From Ctena decussata (Eukaryota > Mollusca > Bivalvia > Lucinida > Lucinidae), in contig OZ022500.1 of the NCBI GenBank assembly GCA_963989385.1, positions 22,334,460-22,398,459 on the forward strand: a DNA stretch of 64,000 nucleotides, written 5' to 3'. Made by a program: the position numbers and the translations under genes. Below are positions 37,058 to 48,782 of this stretch, one piece after another. The first letter of the stretch is position 1. Each line of letters begins with the position of its first letter. The notes under the pieces are model-generated. The model had not been told where the DNA came from, ran no database searches, and was given only the letters and a program-made list of their open reading frames with translations.

Positions 37058-38127
37058 CTACTTATATCCGAATTGCACAAGGTCCCGTAAATATTCTAAA
37101 AATTGGAACACCTAAAACATTCATCATAATTGTCCTAAAATGGAAAAGTTTCGATGTATGTAATCCAGCAATGCATCCAAAATGCAGATAGTTGAAAATT
37201 TGCCTGATGAAAAATAATTTTTCGATAAACGCAAACAAAATCTTTAATTATATACTTCACGAAATAGGCATTCACGACGGCGAAGCCGGAGTGGTTTAAT
37301 ATTCGTTTCTGCAAGACAACACATGTATCAATCAGCGATAATTTACCTTTAAGGAAAATTCATTTCGATTCTTACATTGAATATTTTTCGGATTTATTTA
37401 TAGTTTATGTTTCTACGCAACGCATTTATCGTTGGGAATAGTTCTTACAAAATAGTATTGAAAATTATGAGATTTCGTCTGAGTTTCGAATTATGCAATC
37501 AATAAAATTTGATGTGATGCGGAAAAGCAAAAAATGAAACAATTTCTCATGATATCGTTTCTTTTTTCCTCAGGACATGCTATATTCCTTACTGTGCGTT
37601 GCTTGAAAAGAATTGTCCCAGTAGACTCAGCATACAATGGATTCAATGTTTATCAGAGATGGGGCATATTTTTAAACACGGAAGAGTGAAATGGAATGGA
37701 CCGGCGGGGTGAATTTTGGAGACTTTATTCTTACCGCAGAAAAGAATTTGCCTCTCTGAGGAGCAAATTCTTTCCTGTGAAAGTACCATCCAAGACTGTG
37801 GGAGCAAATTGTAGTTAAGATTTATTATCTCATCCGTTCCAATCCAGCCCTTTCCTTTCCCTGTTTTAAACCCGGTACCTAGAGCTAGATAGAGAACTGA
37901 GGTCCAGCACTTCCCTGTCTTTGTCCTTTTGTTATGGTGTTCCATTTATTTCTATACTTTTCCGGCTTTCTCAGCTGGCACATGACGTCAAAACGACATT
38001 GTATTGACGTCGATGTGACATCGTCGTGAAAACGACGTCATTTCAACGACATGTGCCTGCTGGGTTGTTTCAAGAAAACTGATCTTGTATCATAGTTTTC
38101 TCAGCAGGTGTCAAATGTTGTATAGAT

Positions 38128-38807
38128 CGTCTCAAATTGATAGGCTAGGATGACACTTTAAAGCTAAAAAAATTTGGATCAGAAAAATCACCGCTTTATT
38201 TTCTTTCTACATACAGTATTTTACATACACTTAAATTCACATCTCCAGCATATACGTGCACTTCCACTTCTGCAAATCATGCAATATACTATATAGGATA
38301 ATTGAAACAAACTGGTCAAAATGCAGTTATCTTAATTATCTAAATCTCTAATGAAAATCTGCTAAAAGAGGAGAGTTCACCCTCCAAAACAATGCCCAAA
38401 AAATCTACCGCACGATTTAGCAGGCTATATAAATCTAAACCGTTGGTATGGAAGAACATGACGACTAATAAATATATTAATCAAAATATATATGTTATCC
38501 CCATGTTTGACATTCTAACACTGTTTGCTCATACAGCCAATTGTAAAATCTAGTAATTAAATATAGATATATTGATGGGATATTCAAATTATTATACCAG
38601 CGAAATAACCCATACGACTGAAAAAAATTGCCATGTCAGATTAATTTCCTTTTGAAGGCGAAACGATACGCTTTAAGGCAGTGTCCGTCAGTCAAACCAT
38701 TGTGATGACGTGATATTTTTACAGGTGCTGTAACTGGGATTCCTGAGAAGGTAAGATTCGTTAAAATCTATCAATAATGTCAACTATCCCGATCGTCGAC
38801 AAAATTT
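38128..38807. other. Unique AT-rich spacer upstream of gene E
   Basis: No repeat of the array and no convincing exon. A 26-bp segment at about 38,725-38,752 is bounded by TTTTTACAG and GAG|AAGGTAAGA and could be a tiny exon, but its phase cannot be tested. Confidence 0.35.
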
Positions 38808-38809
38808 TG

Positions 38810-39046
38810 GGCCGCGACACGACAAAAACCACAAAGTGGTTGGGCGCCCAGCGATGACTCAGATTAGACTGGTCATCCGCCCAGTCTAATCAGACTCTTT
38901 GCTGTCCGCATGGAGGTAGCTACGACACTTAGCTCCCATTCAAGTGCTTACCGAAGAGTCTGATCACACTGGGCGGATGTCCATGCTGATCTGAGTCTTT
39001 GCTGGGCGCACAGCCACTTTGTTGGTTTTCTCGTGTCGCGGCTCAA
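38810..39046. mobile_element. Hairpin MITE with GCCGC ends
   Basis: Same family as 23,454-23,693 but more diverged. Starts GGGCCGCGACACGAC and ends CTCGTGTCGCGGCTCAA. Confidence 0.75.
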
Positions 39047-39149
39047 GTATATTAAGTGTCTCTCTCAATTCTTATAAGAATCCTTACGACAGTTAAGGGT
39101 GGTCTACAGAAATATTGTGATCTATCTTACGGGAGAAGTGGCGTAAATC

Positions 39150-40135
39150 AGATGTGGATCCTAAAATATCTAAAGAACTTTCGGAAAGTTTAAAAACCCA
39201 AGCACTTTTTGAATTAGATAGCATTTAAACCTTCGATTTCAATACGCCTTATACTGCAATACCACATGACAAATTAAAATCTATATTAAAAGAAATTGTA
39301 AACAATAGTTGCTTTCACAAAAACGGAAATCGCAGGTACAAATACGTTGTTTTGGGGTATCTGGACACATTTATTGTTAAAGATCACTCTGATGTTCAAA
39401 CAAAATGTTCTGAGGATGATGTCATTAAAATGCTGGAATTTCTTATTGACAATATTTACGTGGAGTTTAGCGGACAGATTTTTCAACATACAGTTGGCAT
39501 ACCTATGGACACTAACTGCACCCCTTTACTTGCCGACTCGTTTCTTTACGGGTATGAGGCGGAGTTTATACAAGGGCTCTTAAAAGAGGGTAATAAACAC
39601 ATTGCACAGAAATTCAACTACACTTACAGGTACATAGATGATGTTCTGTCTCCGAATAATCCAAAGATTTCGGAGTTTATTGACCTCATCTATCCATGTG
39701 AACTTGAAATCAAAGTCACCACAGAGTCCAATTCATCTGCCTTATACTTAGATTGTTACCTCTATATTGACAATGGAAAGCTTGTTACTTGGCTTTATGA
39801 CAAGAGGGACGACTTCAATTTTCCCATAGTTAACTTTCCATTTTTGAGTAGTAATATTTCTTCGGTACCTGCATACAGAGTTTATTTTCTCAGCTAGTCC
39901 GCTATGCTAGTGCCTGTTTCAAATATCAAGACTTTGTTGAAAGATGGAAGCTACTCATCCGTAAACTGTTGACACAGGGTTATCATAAAGTAAAGCTTGT
40001 GTCGACAGTTGAAAAGTTAAAGAGTTTTATGGGAGGCACCATGACCTCGTTGATCCCTAAAATGTGGCCGTTTCTAAACTTATTTCCGATTTGATGTTCT
40101 CAGCCGAAGCTTAGGTAAGCTTTCAAATACCGGAC
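39150..40135 (+). pseudogene. Penelope-like reverse transcriptase, broken
   Basis: Conceptual translation shows an RT related to a family widespread in bivalves and cnidarians. The first catalytic block FDFNTPYTAIPH is at about 39,231, the second around 39,490 (GIPM then TNC), and the third YRYIDDVL at about 39,630. Defects: a TAA just before the first block (about 39,228), Asp in place of the usual Gly after GIPM, a one-base deletion near 39,885, and a further shift plus stop near 40,020-40,060. The C-terminal end (NVAVSKLISDLM) is at about 40,060-40,095. No GIY-YIG endonuclease domain was seen. Assignment to Penelope-like elements is from motif style; another RT lineage is possible. Confidence 0.65.
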
Positions 40136-40349
40136 TTTCTTTTTCACCATGCAAAGTTAGCAAAACATTGCATTAGGATCAAAATTTTGTGCTGTTGGGG
40201 TTGTGTGCTCCTATGCCGAACTATACACGTGACGCATTTTAAAAAAATTCTATATACTTATGTTTTGCCATGCAGATAATGAAACGACCACATAACAACT
40301 TAGTTGAGCACTTTAGGGTCATCATAACCTTATGTTTTTCTCGCATTAG

Positions 40350-42135
40350 GAATATTGTTACGTATACAAATGTGTACCGGGATCATCGCCGTGTATTTCT
40401 CTGTCAGAGGCGGTTAGGAAAGGTCAAACGACGAAATGTGAAAAGCTGGATGAAGGTTGTTTTGTAAGTATATTTATTTTTTCTGTTCTTATTTTTAAGT
40501 GGCTGTATTTGTTTTAATCCCTGTTCAGCTGTTTACTTACGGATGCAATGCGGGGGACAAGCAATAAAATAGGAGAAATCGCAAATCTAGTAAATGCTTA
40601 ACCCTCAAATCATTATCATTCGCGGCCAGTGAAAATATTTATTTATTGCATATAAATTAACAGTAACAAAGCGAACCTTTTGTGGAAGATCGATACCTAC
40701 GCGACCATTTCTCTTGGCCTCGTTCTTACAGACTCCTCTGATTCCTTTGCCAATGTGCTGCAAAAGGTAAAATTACTTGATTGTCTGTTGGAGTGTCTAA
40801 CGTACCAGTTTTCAATATCGTTTTATTTTGAAGTGTCAGGTTTCTAAAGATTATAGGTTACTACGGACCCATTGATTGCCCACGAGAAGCCACAATCGGA
40901 GCACGCTCGGCCAATTCCATGAATCAGACCTCGGGCGTATGTACGGCGGTGAAATATGCAGCAAAATCCAACATTTTGTTCGTCGGAACAATATACGCCG
41001 AAGGCGTAGCTCTCTATGTCTACGGATGATAATTAATTCTCGACCTGCGACCTTTTTCTTCAGCTGTTGCACGGACATTCATTTAATGCTTTGCTGTTGT
41101 CAAAACAAAATAGTCAGTTATTGATGCAGAGACAGAAAATACTTTTTTTTTCATTTTATTATTTTCTGGGTGCGACAGTGCGGCCATCTTTGTTTATGTC
41201 GTTCTTCCCTAACAACAGTCGTGTGACGTAAGTAGTCCCGCGTCATACATCCGAGGTTGATTCACGGAACTAGCCGAGCGGTGTTCCGATTGGAAAGGCC
41301 AATGTCTTCAACTGAATACACAGTTCCGAGCCACACCCAGAATGTCACACAAAATCACATGATATCGTATACCTGGCCAATGCGACGACAACTTAGCACG
41401 TGACATAGTCTCACAAACAAATCGCACGTGGTCAATACCAACATAAGTCCGTGATTTTACCTTTCAGATAATGAAGGGATGTATACCTGTTTAAAGAAAA
41501 CAGACTAACACCACTTTTGATAAATTTACCCTGCTTTGCAAGAACAGAACGCATCGGAAATGCATGATGCGCCAACTGCCATGTGTAGGCCATGAGGAGG
41601 CTGATTCTTCGCCATAGATCGCCAACATTTAGCAGGCACTTGCATTTGTCATTTGTTTTTTCCGCCATCTTTGTGGAAGCTTGTGAGACGTAGTAACAGT
41701 AACTAAGCAGGCGGAGCTTAGCAGCTATTCTCGGAACTGTGTATTGTATACCGCACCCACGACATGTATTTTATTGATTTATTACCGCGTGTTAGGTTTC
41801 CTATGTTATAAGTGTTTCTTTGATTACCTAAATGTTGTCAGTAGGTCTGTCTGGCGCACCCACTATTTACCGGTATTTTATTGTTTATTTATTTTTTTTT
41901 TTTTGGACAGGCTATGAGGACAAACACATCCTCTATCATAGCTGGTTGTATAGGAGACAGATATGGCGTAACGCAGTGTCCAAAAACGTCAAACTCTGCC
42001 TCTCAGCAAGTCGTCTGCTGCAAAGGAAACGGATGCAACAACCAGTTAACGTCTGCTGGCTCTCCACTGTTTACATACGGTACCTTCCTGGTTGCTTCAG
42101 TAGTTCTACGGACGTTTGAGTGGCTGAATTCTTGA
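40350..42135 (+). CDS. Ly6/uPAR three-finger protein, gene E, diverged paralogue
   Basis: Exon 2 is 40,350-40,463 (acceptor TTTTCTCGCATTAG, donor TTT|GTAAGT), 38 residues: EYCYVYKCVPGSSPC through DEGCF. Exon 3 is 41,911-42,135 (acceptor TTTTTGGACAG), 74 residues ending CCKGNGCN, then a hydrophobic tail (FLVASVVL) and TGA. Both exons are phase 0, as in genes B-D, and ten cysteines are present. The C2-C3 and C3-C4 region (YVYKC, SLSEAVRKGQT) is clearly homologous to YVYNC and SVSEAITEGQT of the array genes; exon 3 is far more diverged. The in-frame codon just before exon 2 is TAG, so the exon cannot extend upstream and splicing from an unseen 5' exon is required. The intron is 1.45 kb. Confidence 0.8.
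40464..41910 (+). other. Intron of gene E
   Basis: No array repeats. It contains an inverted pair ACACAGTTCCGAG (41,320) / CTCGGAACTGTGT (41,728) flanking about 0.4 kb, suggesting a small decayed TIR element. The rest shows no recognisable coding sequence on either strand. Confidence 0.5.
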
Positions 42136-42153
42136 TAAAATGACTGAAGAACT

Positions 42154-42159
42154 AATAAA
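42154..42159 (+). terminator. Possible poly(A) signal of gene E
   Basis: AATAAA lies 19 bases after the gene E stop codon. No transcript data; by motif and position only. Confidence 0.4.
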
Positions 42160-43293
42160 GGGGAGAAGGAGAAGACATTCTTTTCTAATGGGTTTACACG
42201 TTTCACTTTTTCAGTTTTATCCATGTAAATAGTCTCATAGTGTACTTCAGCCCTTTTCTTTGCCTATTATTTACTTTAAACTGTTAACAACATCAGCGAT
42301 TGTGCTATTTTTAACATACTACTTGCCAAAAGTTTAGCATAATTAATGGTGGACTAAGCAACAGATGTAAAAGATACATAGGACTTTTGGAATTTTGAAA
42401 CGCCAAAAGTGCCAAAACTTAAGAACATTGTATTTCAACGACAATTTTTGACCCTTTAAAACCTGTGTCCGAAACCTCACCAAATTTAATTTCATCTTCA
42501 CCAAACCAGCATAGTCTACAGAAAAATGTTAAATTGAAATGTGCTACATTCATTGTGGTCATGTTATTTTAGTTCGGACATTAGAGGCAAGCTTATCAAA
42601 ATTTGTTTCCAAAATGACCGACAGTGCAATTTTCAAATAAATTCTTATCATTTTTGACATATGGAAAATTGGTAGTCTTTGAGAGTGGAACTTCTGACTT
42701 CTTTTGAAACACATCACTGAGTTACACGGGCTCTTATCTTCCGTAGCATGGTTTTTTTCATGCACGACGTTTTTGTATACAGATAATCAGAATTGAAAAA
42801 GCGTTTTCATGTAATTAGAAAAATACATTACAATTATACACGCCAAAATTTTTAAAACTGATATGTTTGGACCAATATGTCACCAGGCGCACTGTTTTCC
42901 CAAGTCAGTAAATTATATTGTTTAATATTTTGCAATTATTCTGCAGAATGTGTACAAGAACCACCTTGAAACTGAAATATGTTAAATTTTGACGGTCGAG
43001 GTGTATAGTTTGGATGCCGCGGCTTTTGTCATCACATGCAGTTGATTCTTTGATACATTTCTATTCTAACTAAATAGACATTATATACATTTTGATAAGG
43101 ATTCAATCACAGAAAGTCATGCCATAAATTAATGTCGTTCAAAATGCTCAGGAAGAACATAAGTTTGACAGATTGTGTGAAAGTGCGTGATGGTGTGAGT
43201 CTTTGTTGTCAAACGTGCTATGTTTTACCTTTTCTTATTTTACAGCTCAAGTATCCCCCCAAAGCCCCAACCAAAAGAAAAACAAAAACACAA
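42160..43293. other. AT-rich intergenic stretch
   Basis: No recognisable gene or repeat family. Short open frames show no domain. Confidence 0.5.
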
Positions 43294-43529
43294 CTGAGCT
43301 GCAATACAACACCAACAAAGTGACATGTGCGCCCTGCGAAGATTCATATCAGCCTAGGCATCCGCCCAGTCTGATCAGAGTTTATGCTTTGCGCTTAAAG
43401 AGTAGCTAAGTGTCTAAGCTAGCTCCATGCGGACAGCGAAAATTCTGATCAGGCTGGGCGGATGCCCAGGCTGATCTGAGTCTTCGTTGGGCGCACATGC
43501 CACTTTGTTGGTTTTGTCTAGTCGCGGCT
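43294..43529. mobile_element. Hairpin MITE, diverged copy
   Basis: Same family as 23,454-23,693. A CTGAGCTGC start, ACCAACAAAGTG next to the end, GATGCCCAGGCTGATC in the right arm, and a GTCGCGGCT end are recognisable. A partial extra arm follows to about 43,615. Confidence 0.65.
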
Positions 43530-43983
43530 TATATAGAGTTTATGCGAAAAGGAAGAGTCTGATTAGCCTGTGCGAATGCGCAGGCTGATCTGAGTCTTCA
43601 CTGCTCGCACATGCCGGAAGGTCCCTTATCATGCTATGCCGATCAAATCCAATGTGCCAAAGTCTAGACTAAATATCCGCGACAGGCTTCTGCATGGCAG
43701 TCTGGGGAGGGATATGTATTTGGTGTGATAAGTGTCTCAGTTGTGAACTTCAGTGTCGAGTCGTTTAATCCTGGGTATGTAACCTGAAAGAGATACGACC
43801 TGTTCAAATAACAGACTTAATTATACATTTCTATATTACTTATTGGCAAATGCCCTAAGTAATGATAATAAAAATTATTCCAGCAATGGTAACAGACTAA
43901 AAATGTATTTTACAGTCAAAACTAAGTATTGTTTAGAAAATTCTTTTTTCATCAAATGAAAAACTACTAATTGCACGTTAGTG

Positions 43984-44175
43984 TCAGTTGTTGTTGCAAG
44001 AGAAAGATGAATCACATTTGCCATAAACTGTACAAAAATAGATCAAATTAGACAATGCTTCCTCTACAGCCTTATTAGTATTTACACATTGTTTGCAACT
44101 ACGGATAAAATGTTTATCTTTCTTAGCAAGGAATATCATTGAAATGTCATCTTCATCTCGGACGTTTACAAAATG
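43984..44175 (-). CDS. Candidate terminal exon, unknown protein
   Basis: On the minus strand a strong acceptor (TTTTTCTTTCAG) precedes an open phase-0 stretch of 63 codons ending in TGA at 43,984-43,986. The peptide starts HFVNVRDEDDISMIFL and has six cysteines, four of them near the end (CKQC, YGKC, FSC). I do not recognise a family. It could be the last exon of a minus-strand gene whose other exons lie to the right, or a chance open frame. It is in the same orientation as the AprA-like exons at 55.5-58.5 kb, but nothing ties them together. Confidence 0.3.
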   Translation of the reverse strand, partial: HFVNVRDEDDISMIFLAKKDKHFIRSCKQCVNTNKAVEEALSNLIYFCTVYGKCDSSFSCNNN

Positions 44176-44930
44176 CTGAAAGAAAAACATTGTTAAATAG
44201 CAAAGTACAATCGTTAGTAATTTGGTTAGTTGGCATATATTCAATAAGACACATCTACTGTATATTCAAAAAGTTGAACGTGCAAGGCAGAGATGTTACT
44301 CTGTTGTTGAGCAATTCTAGCAGCTGGTTTTTCAAAATTTATGCTTAAATGATAAGACAGCTGCTAATTTAACTTACCTGGTTCAGTTAACTACCATTTC
44401 TCATAGTCAGATTTGTCCAGGAGAGTTTTTAACATTCACTGGCATGCGCTCAACCTTGGAAAGTAATATTTTGCATTTTTTTCAGTTTCAAAATAGCTGC
44501 CTCAAGCTGTTGTCAGAACGTACACAGAACAGATCACTATTGCTGTAGGGGTGGCATGTTTCAAGCCCATTCTTGAAAATTATCATTTTATATAAAATTA
44601 ACTTGAAATCAGTTCAGAATAATCTACTCTAATATTCTATAGCAGTTATTTTCATAGGAAATACCTTGTGGGAAAACTAAAAGATGCATAGGTAAAATTG
44701 ACACTGCAAATAAAAGTTCTCAGACTCGAAAGTTTATGATCTTGGATTACTTTCCATGTCAATGCAAAATGCCTAATCAAAATTAATTTTTAATATAAAA
44801 TTTTTATTTGTTAACCGATTTTCAAAATTTTTGCTGCACATTTTTCGAAAAATTCAGTACTATATAATGTCATAAAATACTTTTCTTGCCTACAAATAAA
44901 TTAAACATCATCAACAAAAATCATTATCAT
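44176..44930. other. AT-rich intergenic stretch
   Basis: Nothing recognisable on either strand. Confidence 0.5.
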
Positions 44931-44934
44931 GACC

Positions 44935-45255
44935 ATCGTTAAACCGTAGACAATCGTAGGAGCCGTGGCGCTACCGGCTTGAGTCGTACAAGCACCGTAT
45001 CGAACCGTAGCGGCATCGTAAGTGTCCGTAACACGACCGTGGAATACCCTTGTTGTCCGTAGTGCTGCCGCCTTGCACCGTCGTGAATTCGTAGATGATC
45101 CGTACAGACACTGTACAAACACCGTGAGAAACCCTAATGTAACCCTGGCAAACCGTAGTGATGCTTGATTTTCTACGGTTCATCCCGGTTTTGCCGTCTA
45201 GGTCAAACCGTGGTGAATCGTGATGAACCGTAGCCTGATCCGTGAATGTGTGACT
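44935..45255. repeat. ACCGTAG-rich degenerate repeat
   Basis: Many degenerate copies of short words such as AACCGTAG, CCGTAG and TCGTA, with irregular 10-20 bp spacing. Open frames across it (minus strand) are low-complexity artefacts. Confidence 0.6.
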
Positions 45256-45830
45256 GGGGCTTTAAAAGACCATATTCCGGACAAAGATCATATGATAAGT
45301 GATGTCATCATTTCAGTTGTGATGTCCTGATAGATGGACTCCGGCTTAATAAAAATTAAAATGTACCTCATCAAAGGCTTAAAACCAAAGGAATTATTTT
45401 TATTATTTGAAAACCCTCCTCCAAACAATAAATGAAAATAATAGAAAAGAGAGGTCATGAAATATGCTGCAAGTCAGTTTTTAGATTTACGAGATATGGT
45501 TTTGGGTATGTAAAACTTAGAATTTTCATATTTAAGCATCTTTTAAGAAAAAAAGTTCCACTAAAAACCAACTGCTGGAGTAGGTCAACTGGAGAGTAGG
45601 CCCGTTACGCTCCTTTATTTGAAAGGGGGAGATGATGGACTTGGCGTGTGGCAGCTGTAAATATGTCTTCCCATATTTCATTATACTGTAGTATATATAT
45701 TCTGGTCCTTTTGGATCATTCGCACCTTTGCAGCTCATTTAGGTGGTAGATGGCGTGAACAATATTGTATAAACATTACTGCTTTTGAAAGAACAGATTC
45801 AATCAAGTTTTGTTTCGTTTGTGTATTCCT
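45256..45830. other. Intergenic stretch
   Basis: No gene or repeat recognised. Confidence 0.45.
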
Positions 45831-45955
45831 TGGGAGGCACCACGACCTCATTGATCATTACAATGTGGCCGTTTCTAAACTTATTTCCAACTTGATGGCT
45901 CTAGTCGTTGCATAGTAAGGCTTTCAGTTACCGGACATTACTTTTCACTGACTTA
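45831..45955 (+). pseudogene. 5'-truncated Penelope-like fragment (RT C-terminus)
   Basis: Encodes GRHHDLIDHYNVAVSKLISN, matching the C-terminal end of the broken RT at 40,020-40,095, and continues into the same 3' flank (TAAGGCTTTCAGTTACCGGAC). Only the last ~25 codons are present, as expected of an extreme 5' truncation. Confidence 0.65.
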
Positions 45956-46094
45956 TTCCACACATACGTAGATATGGTGGGTGTATTATATTAGTAGGCA
46001 AGTTAAGTGATGCTTACTACTCGCTAGCACCTGATCACACCTCTGTTTTGGGGACCATGTCTGTGTATCTAATATTACGGAAAAAAACAATACC

Positions 46095-46235
46095 GGCCCC
46101 GATAGGTCAGTAGTGGAGTGTGCGCTTTGGGAACAGAAGGTTTCGGGCTCGAATCCCGGCCGCGCCATATCAAAGGCGTAAAAATGGTACTGAAAGCTCC
46201 TTTGGCCGATGCTCGCCTTTAAAGAGTCGTCCTAG
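46095..46235 (+). mobile_element. tRNA-headed SINE, type 2
   Basis: tRNA-like head with GATAGGTCAGTAGTGG (A-box-like) and GGGCTCGAATCCC (B-box-like), ending GGCCGCGCCA at about 46,168. A short body follows. The anticodon arm does not pair properly, so it is not a functional tRNA. Confidence 0.55.
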
Positions 46236-46403
46236 GAAGATCAGGTAGGTATAATTTGTTAGTGGATACCTTGTTTGTCGCAATAGCCTATGTTCTCTGT
46301 TTCTAATATGCTACGTTAAAAAAAGCTTCTTCATCTATCTTTTTTTTTCTTTGCGGAACTGTCAATGTTTGTATGAATGACGAATTCGGACTTCTGATTT
46401 AGG

Positions 46404-46567
46404 GGAGCGGCTGTAGTGTAGTGGATAACACTCCGGGCTACCAATCCAGGGATCGCAAGATCGATCCCCCGCTTCTCCGGTCTTTCGGATGAGACTTTAA
46501 ACCGAGGTCCCGTCTTCAAATGACCTCGTTGTTGGTGGGACGTTAAACCCGAGTTCACTCACTCACT
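46404..46567 (+). mobile_element. tRNA-headed SINE with conserved 3' domain, 10-bp TSD
   Basis: The head GAGCGGCTGTAGTGTAGTGG with a B-box-like GATCGATCC leads into a central domain containing CTTTCGGATGAGACTTTAAA and ACCGAGGTCCCGTC, then a CACT-repeat tail. CTGATTTAGG flanks it at 46,394-46,403 and 46,568-46,577, a clear target duplication. The central domain resembles the conserved domain of the MetaSINE superfamily as I recall it; that label needs checking. Confidence 0.75.
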
Positions 46568-46577
46568 CTGATTTAGG

Positions 46578-47429
46578 TACTTTGACCACTTTAACTAATC
46601 CTAAGGATCAGTCTTTTCAGAGCTCTGGAAAGTATTTATAACCAGATGCTATGAATTTAAAATTTAAAAGAATGTTTCAATTATTCTGTACCTCAATGAA
46701 AAATGCGGTCCAGCCTTTCTTTGGATTATCGAATTCTGCAACAAACCTTTTCTTGCCCTAACAAAAAGAAAACATGAGAATTAGCATTTACTTACAGTAC
46801 CAAAATAATAAAGAGGACAAAATTAAAAGCGAACAACACAACAGCAACAAGAAATAGTAAACAAGAAACGTGTAAATGCCATACTTGAATTTGGTTTACG
46901 CACATTTTATTTAGCTTTTTCAGTTGACATACATATACACATACATGAACATGTAAGATGATAGTACAAGCTTTGGGATTAGAACGGAAGCTATATGCTT
47001 CTAGACTAGAGGTCTTCTCCCTCTTTTCATTGGTTTAAAAATATTTTTACTTAAATTTGAAACTGACACCGTATTAGTTTGGTTATAAGACGGACAGTTT
47101 TCCCTTCTAAAACAATCCCAAACTCTAGATCCGTCTTATAAGAGGCTCGTGTTAGTTACGAATCATCCTGGTAGATTCCCGGGAAAGAATCCATTCAGGC
47201 TCCACCTGGAGTCCGCGAGTCTGTTCGTCGTCGGACGCGATATTCATACCTGCGATACTCTACTCAAGTTATGAAGCAGAGTGAGGTTGTTGGTCGGAGA
47301 ATAAATGTTCTTGGCTCATGTAGGCCTATATGCATGCGTTGTGAGAGACATGACCTTGTAACGCGAGGCTCCACATGCAGAATATGGTCCTGTCTTGCAT
47401 CAGTCATGCATGTCCAGAGCATTTACCCA
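46578..47429. other. Intergenic stretch
   Basis: No gene recognised. Mixed AT-rich sequence. Confidence 0.45.
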
Positions 47430-47515
47430 GCAGGCACATGACATCGTAATGACGTCGCACCGACATAAGTGCAACGTGATGACGTTGCATTGACGCCAAT
47501 CCGACCCGCTGGGTA
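47430..47515. mobile_element. ACGTC-rich MITE
   Basis: Inverted ends ACCCAGCAGGC and CCGCTGGGT with ATGACGTCGC-type words inside. Same family as 22,689-22,795, outside the array. Confidence 0.55.
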
Positions 47516-48554
47516 TTTTTCGGCCAACAAGAACGTGCACATACTGAAACGGAAACTGTTTACAAGCAAATATGAATATTTTCAACAATTTTATAATTTT
47601 TTCTGGGACAAACCTCCTTCCTACGGGATATGAAAATTGTCAAAGCAACAACTTCACCGCTTTAACAGAATTTTCATATCCCCTAGCAAAGGATTAGTCC
47701 CCAAATATTTTGATGGAACAGTTGAAAATATTCAAGTAGTATTGTATGATCTTGTATGATCTAGTTTTCTCTTTGGAATGGATTTTACAAAAGCCGCATC
47801 ATAGATGAGACGTAACAGCTACACAGAAAAACAAACTACCAGCTTTAAAGCTGATTTTGAATACGCTACTTTTTGTTGTATACTAACCAGTTGGGTGGCA
47901 CTCGTTTGGAACCATATAACCGGGTTGTATGTAGGATGAAATGGATGTTCTGGGGTTAAAACATACATTCTAAAATCTTTCCTGAAATTATACAAAATGA
48001 CACGAAATAAATTTAGCCCGTGATTTCATTCGTCGTCCGTCTCAATGCGTTGTCTTAGAGATTGGAACCCCATTTTGTAAGTCATGTTCAGACCATGCCC
48101 TACTTATACCTTCATTGTTAACAAAACAAAAATCCTAAAAGGTCAAACATATTCTTCAGATGAATGGTAAACCTCCATACTTTCCGCCGTTTTCTGCAAA
48201 CGGAAACAAGTTTTATGACCCTGTTTTCTTCCCTTGACAACATAGCTCTCCAAAATATGTATATCGTCTTGAAGGAATTTTTCCTAGGGGAGAAACACAT
48301 TCACCTTATTATAACATTTTTATGGCCATTGTCACGGTTGGTTGAGAAAAGGCAAGATAGAATTATAATCCAGAGGTCGTGGTCCGAGACTATCATGGCT
48401 CCAGTCGTAACCCTTCTGTTGCTTTTTGTATCATTTTGTCCCCTTCATCATTTAATCCATTTCTTCATGGGCCCAACAACAGAACTGATGTACTCTTGGA
48501 AAGACGGACAAAACCCAAACCACCCGGTCGTTATGATTGCATGGATCACTTTGC
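47516..48554. other. Intergenic stretch
   Basis: Contains a 14-bp inverted pair, GGGATATGAAAATT (about 47,625) and its complement (about 47,670). An open frame at about 48,164-48,565 has no recognisable domain. Confidence 0.45.
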
Positions 48555-48555
48555 C

Positions 48556-48782
48556 AAGGGCGTAGCTACGTATACGGCAAATACGCAAGTGCGTATTGAA
48601 ATTTTGTCAAATTTGACAAAATTTCAAAACGCACCTGCATATTTGCATGCTGAAAATTTATAAATTAGACAAGATTTCAATACCAATTACCAAAGTGGCT
48701 GAAATACTAGCTTTCCCTTCAAGAAGTAGAGAATGAAACATGGTTGTGCGTATTATGAAATTGCCTCTAGTTACGCCCCTGT
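48556..48782. mobile_element. hAT-like MITE
   Basis: Inverted ends AAGGGCGTAGCTA and TAGTTACGCCCCTG. Ends of the CAGGGGCGTARCTA kind are typical of hAT elements. The interior has a perfect palindrome around GTCAAATTTGAC (48,597-48,624). No clear 8-bp target duplication was found, so class assignment is tentative. Confidence 0.5.

Larger units (their letters stand above)
32907..38127 (+). repeat. Tandem unit D (~5.2 kb) with Ly6 gene D; right end of the array
   Basis: Begins at the shortened junction with C. It contains a hairpin MITE (33,556-33,793), a foldback (about 34,385), a GGTAAATTCGGACAG fragment (34,545), exon 2, the intron, a hairpin (36,685-36,706) and exon 3. It then runs about 270 bp into what would be the next unit, with an ACGTC-rich MITE at 37,974-38,068. 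Similarity to the other units ends abruptly at GTTGTATAGAT (38,127). Confidence 0.8.

Noticed and set aside
44901..45183. Two overlapping minus-strand reading frames of about 70 codons
   Set aside because: They cross an ACCGTAG-rich degenerate repeat; the frames follow from repeat composition.
48164..48565. 133-codon plus-strand frame with hydrophobic segments
   Set aside because: No recognisable family and low-complexity AT-rich context; I could not support it as a gene.
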